64,000 bases of DNA from Kribbella sandramycini (lineage in GTDB: Bacteria; Actinomycetota; Actinomycetes; Propionibacteriales; Kribbellaceae), in assembly GCF_013131805.1 (NCBI RefSeq), contig NZ_JABJRC010000002.1, positions 372,001 through 436,000 of the forward strand, given 5' to 3'. The notes beneath the pieces were generated by a model, which saw only the letters and a list, made by a program, of their open reading frames with translations, was not told the origin of the DNA and searched no databases. Of the stretch, positions 26,116 to 34,638 are shown one piece after another; the first letter of the stretch is position 1; each line of letters opens with the position of its first letter. The translations under genes were made by a program, and so were the position numbers.

Positions 26116-27696
26116 TCAGGAGGCGCGGTCGGCGACGAGGGCGCGCAGGGCGACCTTGTCCGCTTTGCCCACCGGGGTGCGGGGCAGCTCGGCGACCGGC
26201 ACGAGTTTGTCCGGGATCTTGTAGGTGGCCAGGCCGCGCTCGCGCAGGAACGCCTTCAGCGCCGGCAGGCTGGTGCTGTCGTCGCGCAGGACGACGAACG
26301 CGTACGTCCGCTCGCCCAGCACGGCGTCCTCGACGCCGATCACGGCCGCGTCCCGGACACCGGGATGCGCGACCAGCTGCTCCTCGACGTCCTCGGCCGG
26401 GACCTTGTCGCCGGCCCGGTTGATGACGTCCTTGAGCCGGCCGACGACCACGATGTTGCCGTCCGGGCCGCGCCGGACCAGATCGCCGGTCCGGAAGAAG
26501 CCGTCCGGGGTGAAGGCCGCGGCGTTCTGCTGCTCGGCGCGGTAGTAGCCCCGGATCGTGTACGGCCCGCGGGTCAGCAGCTCGCCGTCGACGCCGTCGC
26601 CGACCTCCTGGCCGTGCTCGTCGGCGACGCGGATCTCGTCGTCGGCCGCCATCGCCCGGCCCTCGGTGTTCAGGGTCACCTCGTCCGGGTCGTCGAGCCG
26701 GGTGTAGGTGAGCAGCCCCTCGCCGATCCCGAACCACTGGCTCAGGTCGCAGTTCAGGAACTTGCGCGCCTCCTCGGCCTGCCCCGGCGTCAGCTTCGAG
26801 CTGCCGATCTGCAGGTGGACGCCGGCCAGATCCACCGGCGTCCGCTGCGCGTGGTCGATCCAGAGCCGAACTGTCGCGGGCACGAGCGTCGTGAACGTGA
26901 CGCCTTCGGCGGCGATCAGCGCGAGCTGCTCGGCCGGCCGCGGCGTCGACGTGAGCACAACCTTGCCCCCGGCAAGCATCGTGCCGAACAGTCCAGGGCA
27001 GCCGAGCGCCGAGTTGTGCGCCACCGGATTGACCGCGAGGTACGTCGAATCGCCGTCGACCCGTAGCGCCTCCGCGCTGGCGCGCAGGTTGTACGCGTAG
27101 TCGTCATGCGTCCTGGGGATCAGCTTCGGCAGCCCCGTCGTCCCGCCGGACAGCAGGAACAACGCCGGCTCGGACGGATCGACCACCGGGTACTCGATCG
27201 CCGGCGCCGCCGCGTCGAGCTCGTCCGCGATCACCAGCTGCTCGAGACCGGCAACGTGCTGCTGCACTTCGCGGCCGAGCTCCCGGTAGTCGAACCCCCG
27301 GAACTCACTCAGGACGACGAGTGCCCGCGCGCCGGAGTGCCCGCAGAGATGGACCAGCTCGTGTTTGCGATGCCCGGGCAGCGCCATCACCGGGATGGCG
27401 CCGAGCCGGAACAGCGCGAAGACGACCGCGGCGAACTCGGGGACGTTCGGCAGCTGGACGACGACCCGGTCCAGCGGCCGGATCCCGAGCTGGGCGAAGT
27501 GCCGAGCGGCCTGGTCGGCGCGCGCGGCCACCTCGGCGTACGTCAGCCGTTCATCACCACAGACGACGGCGGTCTTGCCGGCGTACGTCGCACAAGCGTC
27601 CACCAGGAGGTCGCCGAGCGACCGTCCCTGCCAGTAGCCCTGGCGGCGGTACTGCTCGGCGACGTCGTCGGGCCAGGGAACGCAGCCTTCGAGCAT
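26116..27696 (-). CDS. aryl-acid AMP ligase, probable 3-hydroxyquinaldate activation
   Basis: A 526-residue stand-alone adenylation enzyme of the DhbE/EntE type. The ATG at 27696 has GGGAG 5 bases upstream; a TTG at 27723 would extend it by 9 residues. It opens EGCVPWPDDVAEQYR and has FLLSGGTTGLPKLIPRTHDDY, GEGLLTYTRLDD, RTGDLV and VGRLKDVINRAGDKV. The aryl pocket retains His-Asn (VAHNSALGCPG), and the positions equivalent to DhbE 240 and 337 are Cys and Leu, as in salicylate-type rather than 2,3-dihydroxybenzoate-type enzymes. Position 329 is Trp. It would adenylate the ortho-hydroxy heteroaryl acid that starts the peptide, as TioJ and Ecm1 are reported to do in thiocoraline and echinomycin. 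No aryl carrier protein is fused. Confidence 0.88.
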   Translation of the reverse strand: MLEGCVPWPDDVAEQYRRQGYWQGRSLGDLLVDACATYAGKTAVVCGDERLTYAEVAARADQAARHFAQLGIRPLDRVVVQLPNVPEFAAVVFALFRLGAIPVMALPGHRKHELVHLCGHSGARALVVLSEFRGFDYRELGREVQQHVAGLEQLVIADELDAAAPAIEYPVVDPSEPALFLLSGGTTGLPKLIPRTHDDYAYNLRASAEALRVDGDSTYLAVNPVAHNSALGCPGLFGTMLAGGKVVLTSTPRPAEQLALIAAEGVTFTTLVPATVRLWIDHAQRTPVDLAGVHLQIGSSKLTPGQAEEARKFLNCDLSQWFGIGEGLLTYTRLDDPDEVTLNTEGRAMAADDEIRVADEHGQEVGDGVDGELLTRGPYTIRGYYRAEQQNAAAFTPDGFFRTGDLVRRGPDGNIVVVGRLKDVINRAGDKVPAEDVEEQLVAHPGVRDAAVIGVEDAVLGERTYAFVVLRDDSTSLPALKAFLRERGLATYKIPDKLVPVAELPRTPVGKADKVALRALVADRAS

Positions 27697-27788
27697 CTCG
27701 ACTCCCGGGTCGGCAGAGGTCAACGGTCTTCACGGTCGGGCATCGGTCGCGGGTCCGCCAACCGCCCTGACAGAGACGCGACAGGACT

Positions 27789-27815
27789 AGGGCGTGTCTC
27801 CTGGCCGAACGCCCT
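27789..27815. promoter_or_regulatory. inverted repeat in the divergent ligase/A-PCP promoter region
   Basis: AGGGCGT and ACGCCCT (7-bp arms, 13-base loop) lie in the 224-bp region between the divergent AMP ligase and A-PCP genes. Its function is uncertain; it could be an operator or part of a leader. Confidence 0.35.
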
Positions 27816-27920
27816 TGCGGCCCTGTCCGGTTTCTTTCAGCGCGGTGGTCGCCCGCGGCCGCGGTTCCTACGATCCGTGCAGGTGAGGTGTCCGATCCGC
27901 GCTGCCCCAGGAGTTGAGCC

Positions 27921-29663
27921 TTGTCCACGGTTCCGGAGATGTTCGAGTCGACAGTTACCCGCTTTCCCGACGCGACCGCCCTGGTCTTCGGCGATCGCGC
28001 GACCGGCTACGCCGAGCTCAACGCGCGGGCGAACCAGCTGGCCCGGCGATTCGTTGCCCTGGGCATCGGCCCCGACACGCTGGTCGCGGTGGCGGTGCCG
28101 CGATCGGACGAGCTGATCACGGTTCTCCTCGCCGTCCTGAAGGCCGGCGGCGCCTACCTGCCGCTGGATCCGACGTACCCGGCCGATCGGCTGGCCTACA
28201 TGATCGCGGACGCCGAACCGGTGCTGTTCGTCCGGTCCAGCGAGGTCGGCCTGCGGGCCGATGGCACCCCCGAGTACGTCGTCGATCAGCCAGAGCTGCA
28301 GGCGGAGCGAGCGCGCGAAGCAACCGAGGACCTGACCGACGCAGACCGGCTGGCCCCACTCGACGCGGCGCATCTGATGTACGTGATCTACACCTCCGGC
28401 TCGACCGGTACGCCGAAGGGTGTCGCCGTGCCGCACGCCGGGGTAGCCGACATGATCGCCACGCACGCCGAGCGGATCGGCCCCGGCCCCGGCGATCGCG
28501 TGCTGCAGTGGGCGTCGATCAGCTTCGACGCCGCGTTCTGGGACATCACGCTCGCCCTGCTGTCCGGCGCGACCCTCGTCATGGCCTCGGCGGACGACGT
28601 CCTGCCCGGTGACCCGCTGCACGAGACGCTGCGCCGCCACGAGATCACCCACGCGACCCTCCCGCCGGTCGCGTTGAGCGTTACCGATTCCGAAGGCGTC
28701 CTGGTGAACGGCACGGTGATGTCCACCGGCGACGCCTGTACGCCGACGCTCGTGCGAAAGTGGGCGCCCGGACGCCGCTTGTTCAACGGCTACGGCCCGA
28801 CCGAGGTCACCGTCGGCTCCACCTTCAGCGGCCCGGTCGCGCCGGACGACGACGAGATCACGATCGGCATCGAGTGGACCGGCGAGCGCGTCCAGGTGCT
28901 GGACGACCGGCTCGACGTCACCGGGGGTGAGGGTGAGCTCTATCTGTCCGGCCCGGGGATCGCCAGGGGTTACCTCAACCGTCCCGGCCTGACCGCCGTG
29001 CGCTTCGTCCCCGACCCGCAGGGCGAGCCCGGCAGCCGGATGTACCGCTCGGGCGATCGGGGCTCGCGACGCAGTGATGGGGAGCTGCTGTTCGCGGGCC
29101 GTGCCGACGCCCAGGTGAAGGTGCGCGGTTTCCGGGTCGAGCTCGGCGAGGTCGAGGCCGCGCTGACCGCGCACCCCGGCGTCGGGCTCGCGGTCGCGAC
29201 CGTCGAGGGCGACCTGGCCGACGCGCGCGTCGTCGCCTTCGTCACGCCGGCCGCCGGTCAGGAGGTGGCGCCGCAGGAGTTGCGCCAGTACGTCGGCCGC
29301 TCGTTGCCCGAGCACATGGTGCCCTCGATGGTCACGGTCCTGGAGCACTTCCCGACGACGTCGAACGGCAAGATCGACCGCGCCGCCCTGCGCACCCCGG
29401 CCGCCACTGCGACGGCCGGCCACACCGGCTGGCACGAGGGGATGTCGTACGACGACGCGCTCTGCGCGATGGTCGCCGAGCTGCTCGGCGTACCGGTCGT
29501 CACTCCGGATCAGAACTTCTTCGAGATCGGCGGCCACTCGGTCCTCGCGACCAAGCTGGCCGGGCGGATCCGGCAGGATCTCGGCGTCAAGGTCCCGATC
29601 CGGTCGCTGTTCGAGTCGACCAGCCTGTCCGAGCTGGCGCGGGCGGTCGAGAAGGCCGCCTGA
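27921..29663 (+). CDS. stand-alone NRPS A-PCP didomain, probably tryptophan-loading (TioK/Ecm13-like)
   Basis: A 580-residue protein with a TTG start 7 bases after AGGAG. An adenylation domain (about 1-495) has [30 protein letters not shown] and [16 protein letters not shown] peptidyl carrier domain (about 510-578) has the phosphopantetheine site FEIGGHSVLATK. The specificity residues read D-A-W-T-M-T-G-V-G-K. In thiocoraline and quinomycin/echinomycin pathways a protein of this architecture holds L-Trp as a thioester while a P450 hydroxylates its beta carbon. Next to the P450, thioesterase and tryptophan dioxygenase this role is the best fit. The Trp assignment comes from context; I cannot confirm the code from memory. 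Confidence 0.9.
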   Translation: MSTVPEMFESTVTRFPDATALVFGDRATGYAELNARANQLARRFVALGIGPDTLVAVAVPRSDELITVLLAVLKAGGAYLPLDPTYPADRLAYMIADAEPVLFVRSSEVGLRADGTPEYVVDQPELQAERAREATEDLTDADRLAPLDAAHLMYVIYTSGSTGTPKGVAVPHAGVADMIATHAERIGPGPGDRVLQWASISFDAAFWDITLALLSGATLVMASADDVLPGDPLHETLRRHEITHATLPPVALSVTDSEGVLVNGTVMSTGDACTPTLVRKWAPGRRLFNGYGPTEVTVGSTFSGPVAPDDDEITIGIEWTGERVQVLDDRLDVTGGEGELYLSGPGIARGYLNRPGLTAVRFVPDPQGEPGSRMYRSGDRGSRRSDGELLFAGRADAQVKVRGFRVELGEVEAALTAHPGVGLAVATVEGDLADARVVAFVTPAAGQEVAPQELRQYVGRSLPEHMVPSMVTVLEHFPTTSNGKIDRAALRTPAATATAGHTGWHEGMSYDDALCAMVAELLGVPVVTPDQNFFEIGGHSVLATKLAGRIRQDLGVKVPIRSLFESTSLSELARAVEKAA

Positions 29664-29678
29664 GCCGCGGCGGCCTGC

Positions 29679-30875
29679 TCACCGGAACACGGTGGGCAGG
29701 CTGCTGTAGCCGAACAGGAAGTTCGAGTAGATCCGCGGCGGCACGCCGTCCAGCTCGATCTCCCGGACCGACGTCACGAGCGCGGCCAGCAGCGCGCGCA
29801 GCTCGGCCCGGCCGAGGAAGGCGCCGACACAGAAGTGGGGGCCGTGCCCGAAGGTCAGGTGCTTGTTGTGGTCCCGGCTGAGGTCGAAGCGGCGCGGGTC
29901 GTCGAAGACCGCCGGGTCGTCGTTCGCGGAGGTGTTCCACAACGTCACGATGTCGCCGGCCCGCACCTGCTGACCGGCGATCTCCAGGTCGACCAGGGCG
30001 GTCCGCGCGAAGTGCATCGCCGGGGTGACCCAGCGCAGTACCTCCTCGACGGCGCTGTCGAGCGAAACCTCCCCGGAGCGCAGCGCGGCCCACTGGGCAG
30101 GGTTCTCGGACAGCGCCTTGACCGCCCCGATCGCCGACATCCGCGACGACTCGTCGCCGCCGAGGATCAGGCTGTAGCAGTTCAGCGCGATCTCCTCGTC
30201 GGTGAGCGGCACGCCGTCGATCTCCGCGGTGGCGATCATCGTGATCACGTCGTCGCCGGGGTTGTCCCGCCGGTACTTCGCGAGGTCCATGAAGTAGGCG
30301 ACGATGTCGTTGCGGGCGATCAGCGAGTCCAGCTCGTCGGCCTCTTCGCTGTCCGCGGACAGCGCGAGTTTGTTCCAGGCCAGCAGATCGGCCCGGTCGC
30401 CGTCCGGGATCGAGAGCAGGTCGCAGATCGTCGTCATCGGGATGTGCTCGGCGACCTCGGTCGCGAAATCGAACGACCCGAGCTCGACGACCCCGGCGAC
30501 CAACGTGGCCGCCTGCTCCTGGACCCGTTCGACGACGGGGCCGAGGACCCGCGGCGAGAACGCCCGCAGCATCAGCGTGCGCAACTTCTGGTGCCGCGGC
30601 CGGTCGGTGACCGCCAGCATCTTGCCGCTCGCGGAGTCGTTGCCATGCAGCAGTACGTCGAGCACTGTCCCGCGCGCGGAGCTGAGCTGCTTGGCGTTGC
30701 CGTACGCCGCCTGCACGTCGGCGAAGCCGGTGACCACCCAGAACCCGGGCAGGTCGCCGGGGGAGTCGTGCCAGTGGATCGGGTGCGCGGGCCGGATCCG
30801 GTCCCAGTAGTCCCTGGGGTCGTGCCGGACGAACGTCGCGGGGTCGGTGAGCTCGAGGAACTCGGCGGCACTCAT
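29679..30875 (-). CDS. cytochrome P450, probable beta-hydroxylase of carrier-bound tryptophan
   Basis: A 398-residue P450 from the ATG at 30875 (GAAGGAG 8 bases upstream). It has the ExxR motif in EEVLRWVTPAMHFAR, the heme loop FGHGPHFCVGAFLGRAEL with the Cys ligand, and an I-helix LILGGDESSRMS in which the usual Thr pair is replaced by Glu-Ser-Ser. It resembles the P450s that hydroxylate amino acids tethered to a carrier protein (NovI, NikQ, TioI, Ecm12). The expected reaction is Trp-S-PCP to beta-hydroxy-Trp-S-PCP. It is convergent with the A-PCP gene (15 bases between stops) and divergent from the thioesterase operon. Confidence 0.9.
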   Translation of the reverse strand: MSAAEFLELTDPATFVRHDPRDYWDRIRPAHPIHWHDSPGDLPGFWVVTGFADVQAAYGNAKQLSSARGTVLDVLLHGNDSASGKMLAVTDRPRHQKLRTLMLRAFSPRVLGPVVERVQEQAATLVAGVVELGSFDFATEVAEHIPMTTICDLLSIPDGDRADLLAWNKLALSADSEEADELDSLIARNDIVAYFMDLAKYRRDNPGDDVITMIATAEIDGVPLTDEEIALNCYSLILGGDESSRMSAIGAVKALSENPAQWAALRSGEVSLDSAVEEVLRWVTPAMHFARTALVDLEIAGQQVRAGDIVTLWNTSANDDPAVFDDPRRFDLSRDHNKHLTFGHGPHFCVGAFLGRAELRALLAALVTSVREIELDGVPPRIYSNFLFGYSSLPTVFR

Positions 30876-31062
30876 CAAACGGCTCCTTCGGCCGGCTGCG
30901 GACGCGGGCAACCGCCAGCCTGGCTTGGCGATGCGGCGCCGCGGAGGTGTCTTGCGTACTTCTTTCACTCCCTGTCCGCGAGCCGAAAGATTCTGGTCGC
31001 GGGCCGCCGGTCGGGTGCGACGCTCGACATCCGAGGTACTGCTCGAGTGCGAGGTGGAGGTC

Positions 31063-31824
31063 ATGATCCGTACCGCAGGTCGAGGCTGGCTACGGCGGTC
31101 GGCCACGGTCCCCAGACCGGCCGGACGCCTCGTGTGTTTCCCGCACGCCGGGGGATCGGCAGCGAGTTACGCCGTCTTCGGTCCGCTCCTGCCGCCGCGG
31201 ACCGAGCTGGCCGTCGTGCAGTACCCGGGCCGCGGCGACCGCTTCGCCGAACCCTTCGAGGACGACGTTCGCCGGATGGCCGCGGCGGTCAGCGCGGAGT
31301 TGCTCGCCTTGGAGCCGGCGCCGCTGACCCTGTTCGGTCACAGCCTCGGCGCGCTGGTCGCGTACGAAACCGCGTTGCTCCTGCAGCAGAACGACGTCCC
31401 CCTCGCGCGGTTGGCCGTCTCGGCCTCGCCGCCACCGCGACTTGCCGGTGGCGGAGACACGCACCTGCGGGACGACGACGAGCTGTGGAAGATCGTCTGC
31501 GGGTTCGGCGGCGTCGAGCCGGAGATCGCCGCCGACGAGGACCTGCGCGGCGTCCTGCTGCCCATCCTGCGCTCCGACGTCCGAGCCAACGAGCTGTACG
31601 AGCCGCCGGGCGACCCGAACGCGCTCGACTGTCCGGTCCGCTGCTACCACGGCATCGGCGACCCGCTGATCGACGAGAGCCAGCTCCCCGAATGGGCCGA
31701 GGTCAGCACCGGGCCCTTCGCCCTCCAACGGCGTCCAGGCGGTCACTTCCACATCTACGCCGAGCCCGGTGTGCTGATCGGCGACATCTTGGACGCCGCC
31801 GCGCCCCGACGGGCGGTGTCGTGA
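31063..31824 (+). CDS. type II thioesterase
   Basis: A 253-residue alpha/beta hydrolase from the ATG at 31063 (GGAGG just upstream). Motifs are LVCFPHAGGSAASY, VVQYPGRGDR, the nucleophile elbow LFGHSLGALVAYE (Ser about 89), and the catalytic His in RRPGGHFHIY. Type II thioesterases hydrolyse acyl groups from carrier proteins. In the 3-hydroxyquinaldate pathway a thioesterase of this kind (TioQ, Ecm2) releases beta-hydroxytryptophan from the A-PCP. Editing of misprimed NRPS carriers is a second possible role. Its last 4 bases overlap the SDR start (GTGA). Confidence 0.9.
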   Translation: MIRTAGRGWLRRSATVPRPAGRLVCFPHAGGSAASYAVFGPLLPPRTELAVVQYPGRGDRFAEPFEDDVRRMAAAVSAELLALEPAPLTLFGHSLGALVAYETALLLQQNDVPLARLAVSASPPPRLAGGGDTHLRDDDELWKIVCGFGGVEPEIAADEDLRGVLLPILRSDVRANELYEPPGDPNALDCPVRCYHGIGDPLIDESQLPEWAEVSTGPFALQRRPGGHFHIYAEPGVLIGDILDAAAPRRAVS

Positions 31825-32567
31825 GCCTCGCGGGCCGGTCGGTCGTCGTGACCGGCGCCGGCTCCGGGATCGGGCGGGCGATCGCCGTCCAGCTCGCCGC
31901 GCAGGGTGCGCTGGTCACCGTCGTCGGCCGCCGTGAGACAGCGCTGAAGGAAACCGTCGCGCAGCTCGACGCCGAGGTCGAGATCGTGGCCGCCGACCTC
32001 TGTACGCCGGACAGCGCCGACCGGATCATCGACGCGGCCATCGACCGGTTCGGCCGCGTCGACGGGCTGGTGAACAACGCCGGGCTGGCGCGGTTCGGCC
32101 GGATCGACGAGGTCGACGTCGCGGATCTGGATGCCCTGTTGGCGGTGAACGTCCGCGGCCCGGCGCAGCTGATCAAGGCCGCGCTGCCGCACCTGCGCTC
32201 GGTCCGGGGCTCGATCGTCAACGTCACGTCGGTGGCGGGCGCGCTGTCGATGCCCGGTCGCTCGTACTACGGCGCGAGCAAGGCCGCGATGAACAGCCTG
32301 ACCCGCTCGCTGGCCCGTGAGCTGGCGCCGGACGTCCGCGTGAACGCCGTCCTGCCGGGCCCGGTCGACACGCCGATGTGGCAGGACCTTGGGTTGTCGC
32401 CGATGCAGACCGAGCTGCTGCGCCGCGACATGGTCGCCGGGACGCCGATGGGCCGCTTCGGCGAAGAGGACGAGATCGCGCGCTGGGTGGCTTGTCTCCT
32501 GGACCCGGACTTCGCGGGCTGGATCACCGGGGTGCTCCTCCCGGTGGACGGGGGCCGCACCACGTAG
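31821..32567 (+). CDS. short-chain dehydrogenase/reductase
   Basis: A 248-residue classical SDR starting at a GTG inside the thioesterase stop. It has the NAD(P) loop VTGAGSGIGRAIA, NNAGLARFG, the Ser in NVTSVAGALS and the catalytic SYYGASKAAMN (Tyr and Lys), plus the C-terminal INGVLLPVDGG-like strand (WITGVLLPVDGG). In the thiocoraline cluster an oxidoreductase (TioH, from memory) accompanies the TDO and aminotransferase. A step reducing C4 of the cyclised 3,4-dihydroxyquinaldate would lead to 3-hydroxyquinaldate. That reaction is inferred. Confidence 0.88.
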   Translation: MSLAGRSVVVTGAGSGIGRAIAVQLAAQGALVTVVGRRETALKETVAQLDAEVEIVAADLCTPDSADRIIDAAIDRFGRVDGLVNNAGLARFGRIDEVDVADLDALLAVNVRGPAQLIKAALPHLRSVRGSIVNVTSVAGALSMPGRSYYGASKAAMNSLTRSLARELAPDVRVNAVLPGPVDTPMWQDLGLSPMQTELLRRDMVAGTPMGRFGEEDEIARWVACLLDPDFAGWITGVLLPVDGGRTT

Positions 32568-32630
32568 CCGGCCATCGACCACCCACTGACTTGACCGTGC
32601 AGCTTGACCACGATTTGGGGACCAGAAGCG

Positions 32631-33860
32631 ATGAGTCATTCACCTGTTGCCAGAGCCATTCCGTCGTCGTCGTTGCACGAGATCTTCCGTGCCGCCGACG
32701 TCCGGGAGCAGTCCACCGGTACACCGGTGATCAGGCTGCACGTCGGCGAGCCGTACTTCACGCCGCCGCCGGAGGTCGCCGATGCGATCGCCGAAGCGCA
32801 GCGCGCCGGGCGGACGTCGTACACCGATGTCGAGGGGCTGCCCGAGCTCCGGCGCGCGCTGGCCGCGAAACTCGAACTGGAGAACGGGATCGAGACGCCG
32901 ATCTCGCGGATCTTCGTCACCCCGGGCTCCTGCCAGGGCCTGCAGGCGCTGCTGTTCTCGATGGCCGAGCCCGGCACCGAGATCCTGTTGCCCGACCTGC
33001 ATTGGCCGATCCATGTCCAGCAGAGCCTGATCGCCGGTCTGCGGCCGGTGTTCTACGGGCTCGACGAGCACTACTTCCCCGACCTGGACTCGATTGCCGA
33101 GGTGTCCGGCCCGGCCTCGCGCATCCTGCTGGTGAACTCACCGGCCAATCCGACCGGCGCGGTGCTGGATGCCGAGCGGCTGCAAGGCCTGCTCGATCTG
33201 GCCCGCGAGCGCGGCTGGCAGGTCATCAGCGACGAGGCCTATGAGCATTTCGTCTACGAGGGCAACCACCTGTCACTGGCCGCCCGCGAACGTGACCTGC
33301 CGGCCGAGCAGCGGATCGTGCACAGCGTGTTCACGTTCTCCAAGAGCCTGGCGATGACCGGTTACCGGCTCGGGTACGTCGTCACGGCGAACGACGCCGC
33401 GGCGTCCGGGATCCGCGTCGTCCAGGAAGCCGGCATCATCGCGCCGCCGACGCCGGTGCAGTACGGCGGCATCGCGGCTCTGCAGATGACCGGGACTGCT
33501 GAGGTCAACCGCAAACTGGTGCAGCAGAACCGGGACGCCGTCCTGCCGGCGCTGCGCGACGCGGGTCTGCTCCGCGAGCTGCCGGCCGGCGGCTGGTACG
33601 CGATGCTCGACGTCAGCAAGGCGGGCCTGAGCGCCGAGGACTTCGCGGCCCGGCTGCTGGAGGAGCGCGGCGTCGCCGTCGTCGCGGGCTCCGGGTTCGG
33701 GCTGCGGCCGCAGCTCGACAAGCACGGCGGACTGACCGCGATGGAGACCGATCCGAACGCCGGCAAGCTGGTCCGGATCGCGTTCTGCGTCGACCCGAAG
33801 GTGCTGCAATCGGGCGTCGACGCGCTGCTCGAATTCGGCCGCGACCGGAATGCCTGGTGA
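32631..33860 (+). CDS. PLP-dependent class I/II aminotransferase, probable beta-hydroxykynurenine aminotransferase
   Basis: A 409-residue fold-type I aminotransferase. The ATG at 32631 is preferred over an in-frame TTG at 32604. It has IRLHVGEPYFTPP, NSPANPTGAVL, ISDEAYEHFVYEG, the PLP Lys in FTFSKSLAMTGYRLGY and the C-terminal carboxylate Arg in LVRIAFCVDP. Transamination of beta-hydroxykynurenine makes a 2-oxo acid that cyclises spontaneously to a quinoline-2-carboxylate, the step proposed for TioG in thiocoraline biosynthesis. It overlaps the dioxygenase by 4 bases (GTGA). Lysine 2-aminotransferases of streptogramin clusters belong to the same superfamily, but the TDO partner favours the kynurenine role. 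Confidence 0.9.
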   Translation: MSHSPVARAIPSSSLHEIFRAADVREQSTGTPVIRLHVGEPYFTPPPEVADAIAEAQRAGRTSYTDVEGLPELRRALAAKLELENGIETPISRIFVTPGSCQGLQALLFSMAEPGTEILLPDLHWPIHVQQSLIAGLRPVFYGLDEHYFPDLDSIAEVSGPASRILLVNSPANPTGAVLDAERLQGLLDLARERGWQVISDEAYEHFVYEGNHLSLAARERDLPAEQRIVHSVFTFSKSLAMTGYRLGYVVTANDAAASGIRVVQEAGIIAPPTPVQYGGIAALQMTGTAEVNRKLVQQNRDAVLPALRDAGLLRELPAGGWYAMLDVSKAGLSAEDFAARLLEERGVAVVAGSGFGLRPQLDKHGGLTAMETDPNAGKLVRIAFCVDPKVLQSGVDALLEFGRDRNAW

Positions 33861-34582
33861 CGCCCGTGAGCCAGCTCAACTACGCGAGCTACCTGCAGCT
33901 CGATCAGTTGCTGTCGATGCAGGAGCCGCGGACGTCGAACACCGCTCCGCGCGAGGTCGTCCTCGCCGAGCACTTCTTCATCGTCGCGCACCAGGCCTCG
34001 GAGATCTGGCTGAAGCAGATCATCGCCGACCTGCTGGCGGCGACCGACGCGCTGCGCCCCGACTACGGCAATCCCGACGCGAACCTGAGCGTCGAGTACC
34101 TGGACCGGGCGGGCCGGCTGATCGGGCTGCTGCACGACCAGCTGGTCGCGCTGGAGAAGATGCCGCTGCGGCATTTCGCGGATTTCCGTCCGCATCTGGG
34201 CACCGCGAGTGGCGCCCAGTCGCAGCAGTTCCACCAGCTGGACGATCTGCTCGGCAATGACGAGCGGCCGGACGGTCTGTACGCCGCGTTCGACGCCTAC
34301 GCCACCGCCCAGGGGATGTCGGTCGCCGCGGTCTGCCGGATCGGGTCGAGCACCGGAGTCCTGCACCGGATCGCCGAGAGTCTGGTCGAGATCGGGAACG
34401 GATTCTGGCGCTGGAAGATCGCGCACCTGACGATGATCTCCGCCCTGCTCGGCGACCAGCCGGGGACGGCGGGCAGCTCGGGCGCCGGCTACATCGCCAG
34501 CCGCATCCGGCTGCCGTTCCCGCGGCTCCGGCTGCTCCGCGGCGAGGTCCACGAAGCGCTGGTGCCGACGCCGACCCGCTGA
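33857..34582 (+). CDS. tryptophan 2,3-dioxygenase (TioF-like)
   Basis: A 241-residue heme dioxygenase with GTG start inside the aminotransferase stop. It has the family signatures LNYASYLQLDQLLSMQ, EHFFIVAHQASEIWLKQI (the substrate-side His) and FWRWKIAHLTMISALLG (the heme-ligand His), followed by the GTAGSSGAGYI loop that binds the substrate amino acid. It opens the indole ring of tryptophan, here presumably beta-hydroxytryptophan, to the N-formylkynurenine. It is a little shorter than housekeeping enzymes of about 280 residues. A hairpin ends the operon 8 bases later. Confidence 0.92.
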   Translation: MTPVSQLNYASYLQLDQLLSMQEPRTSNTAPREVVLAEHFFIVAHQASEIWLKQIIADLLAATDALRPDYGNPDANLSVEYLDRAGRLIGLLHDQLVALEKMPLRHFADFRPHLGTASGAQSQQFHQLDDLLGNDERPDGLYAAFDAYATAQGMSVAAVCRIGSSTGVLHRIAESLVEIGNGFWRWKIAHLTMISALLGDQPGTAGSSGAGYIASRIRLPFPRLRLLRGEVHEALVPTPTR

Positions 34583-34590
34583 CCGACCGG

Positions 34591-34625
34591 GGGGACCATG
34601 GTCCGCGAATTACTCCATGGTCCCC
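34591..34625. terminator. 11-bp hairpin between convergent TDO and regulator genes
   Basis: GGGGACCATGG pairs perfectly with CCATGGTCCCC across 13 bases. It lies between the two stop codons and could serve both strands. Confidence 0.78.
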
Positions 34626-34638
34626 GTCGTCGCGTCAG

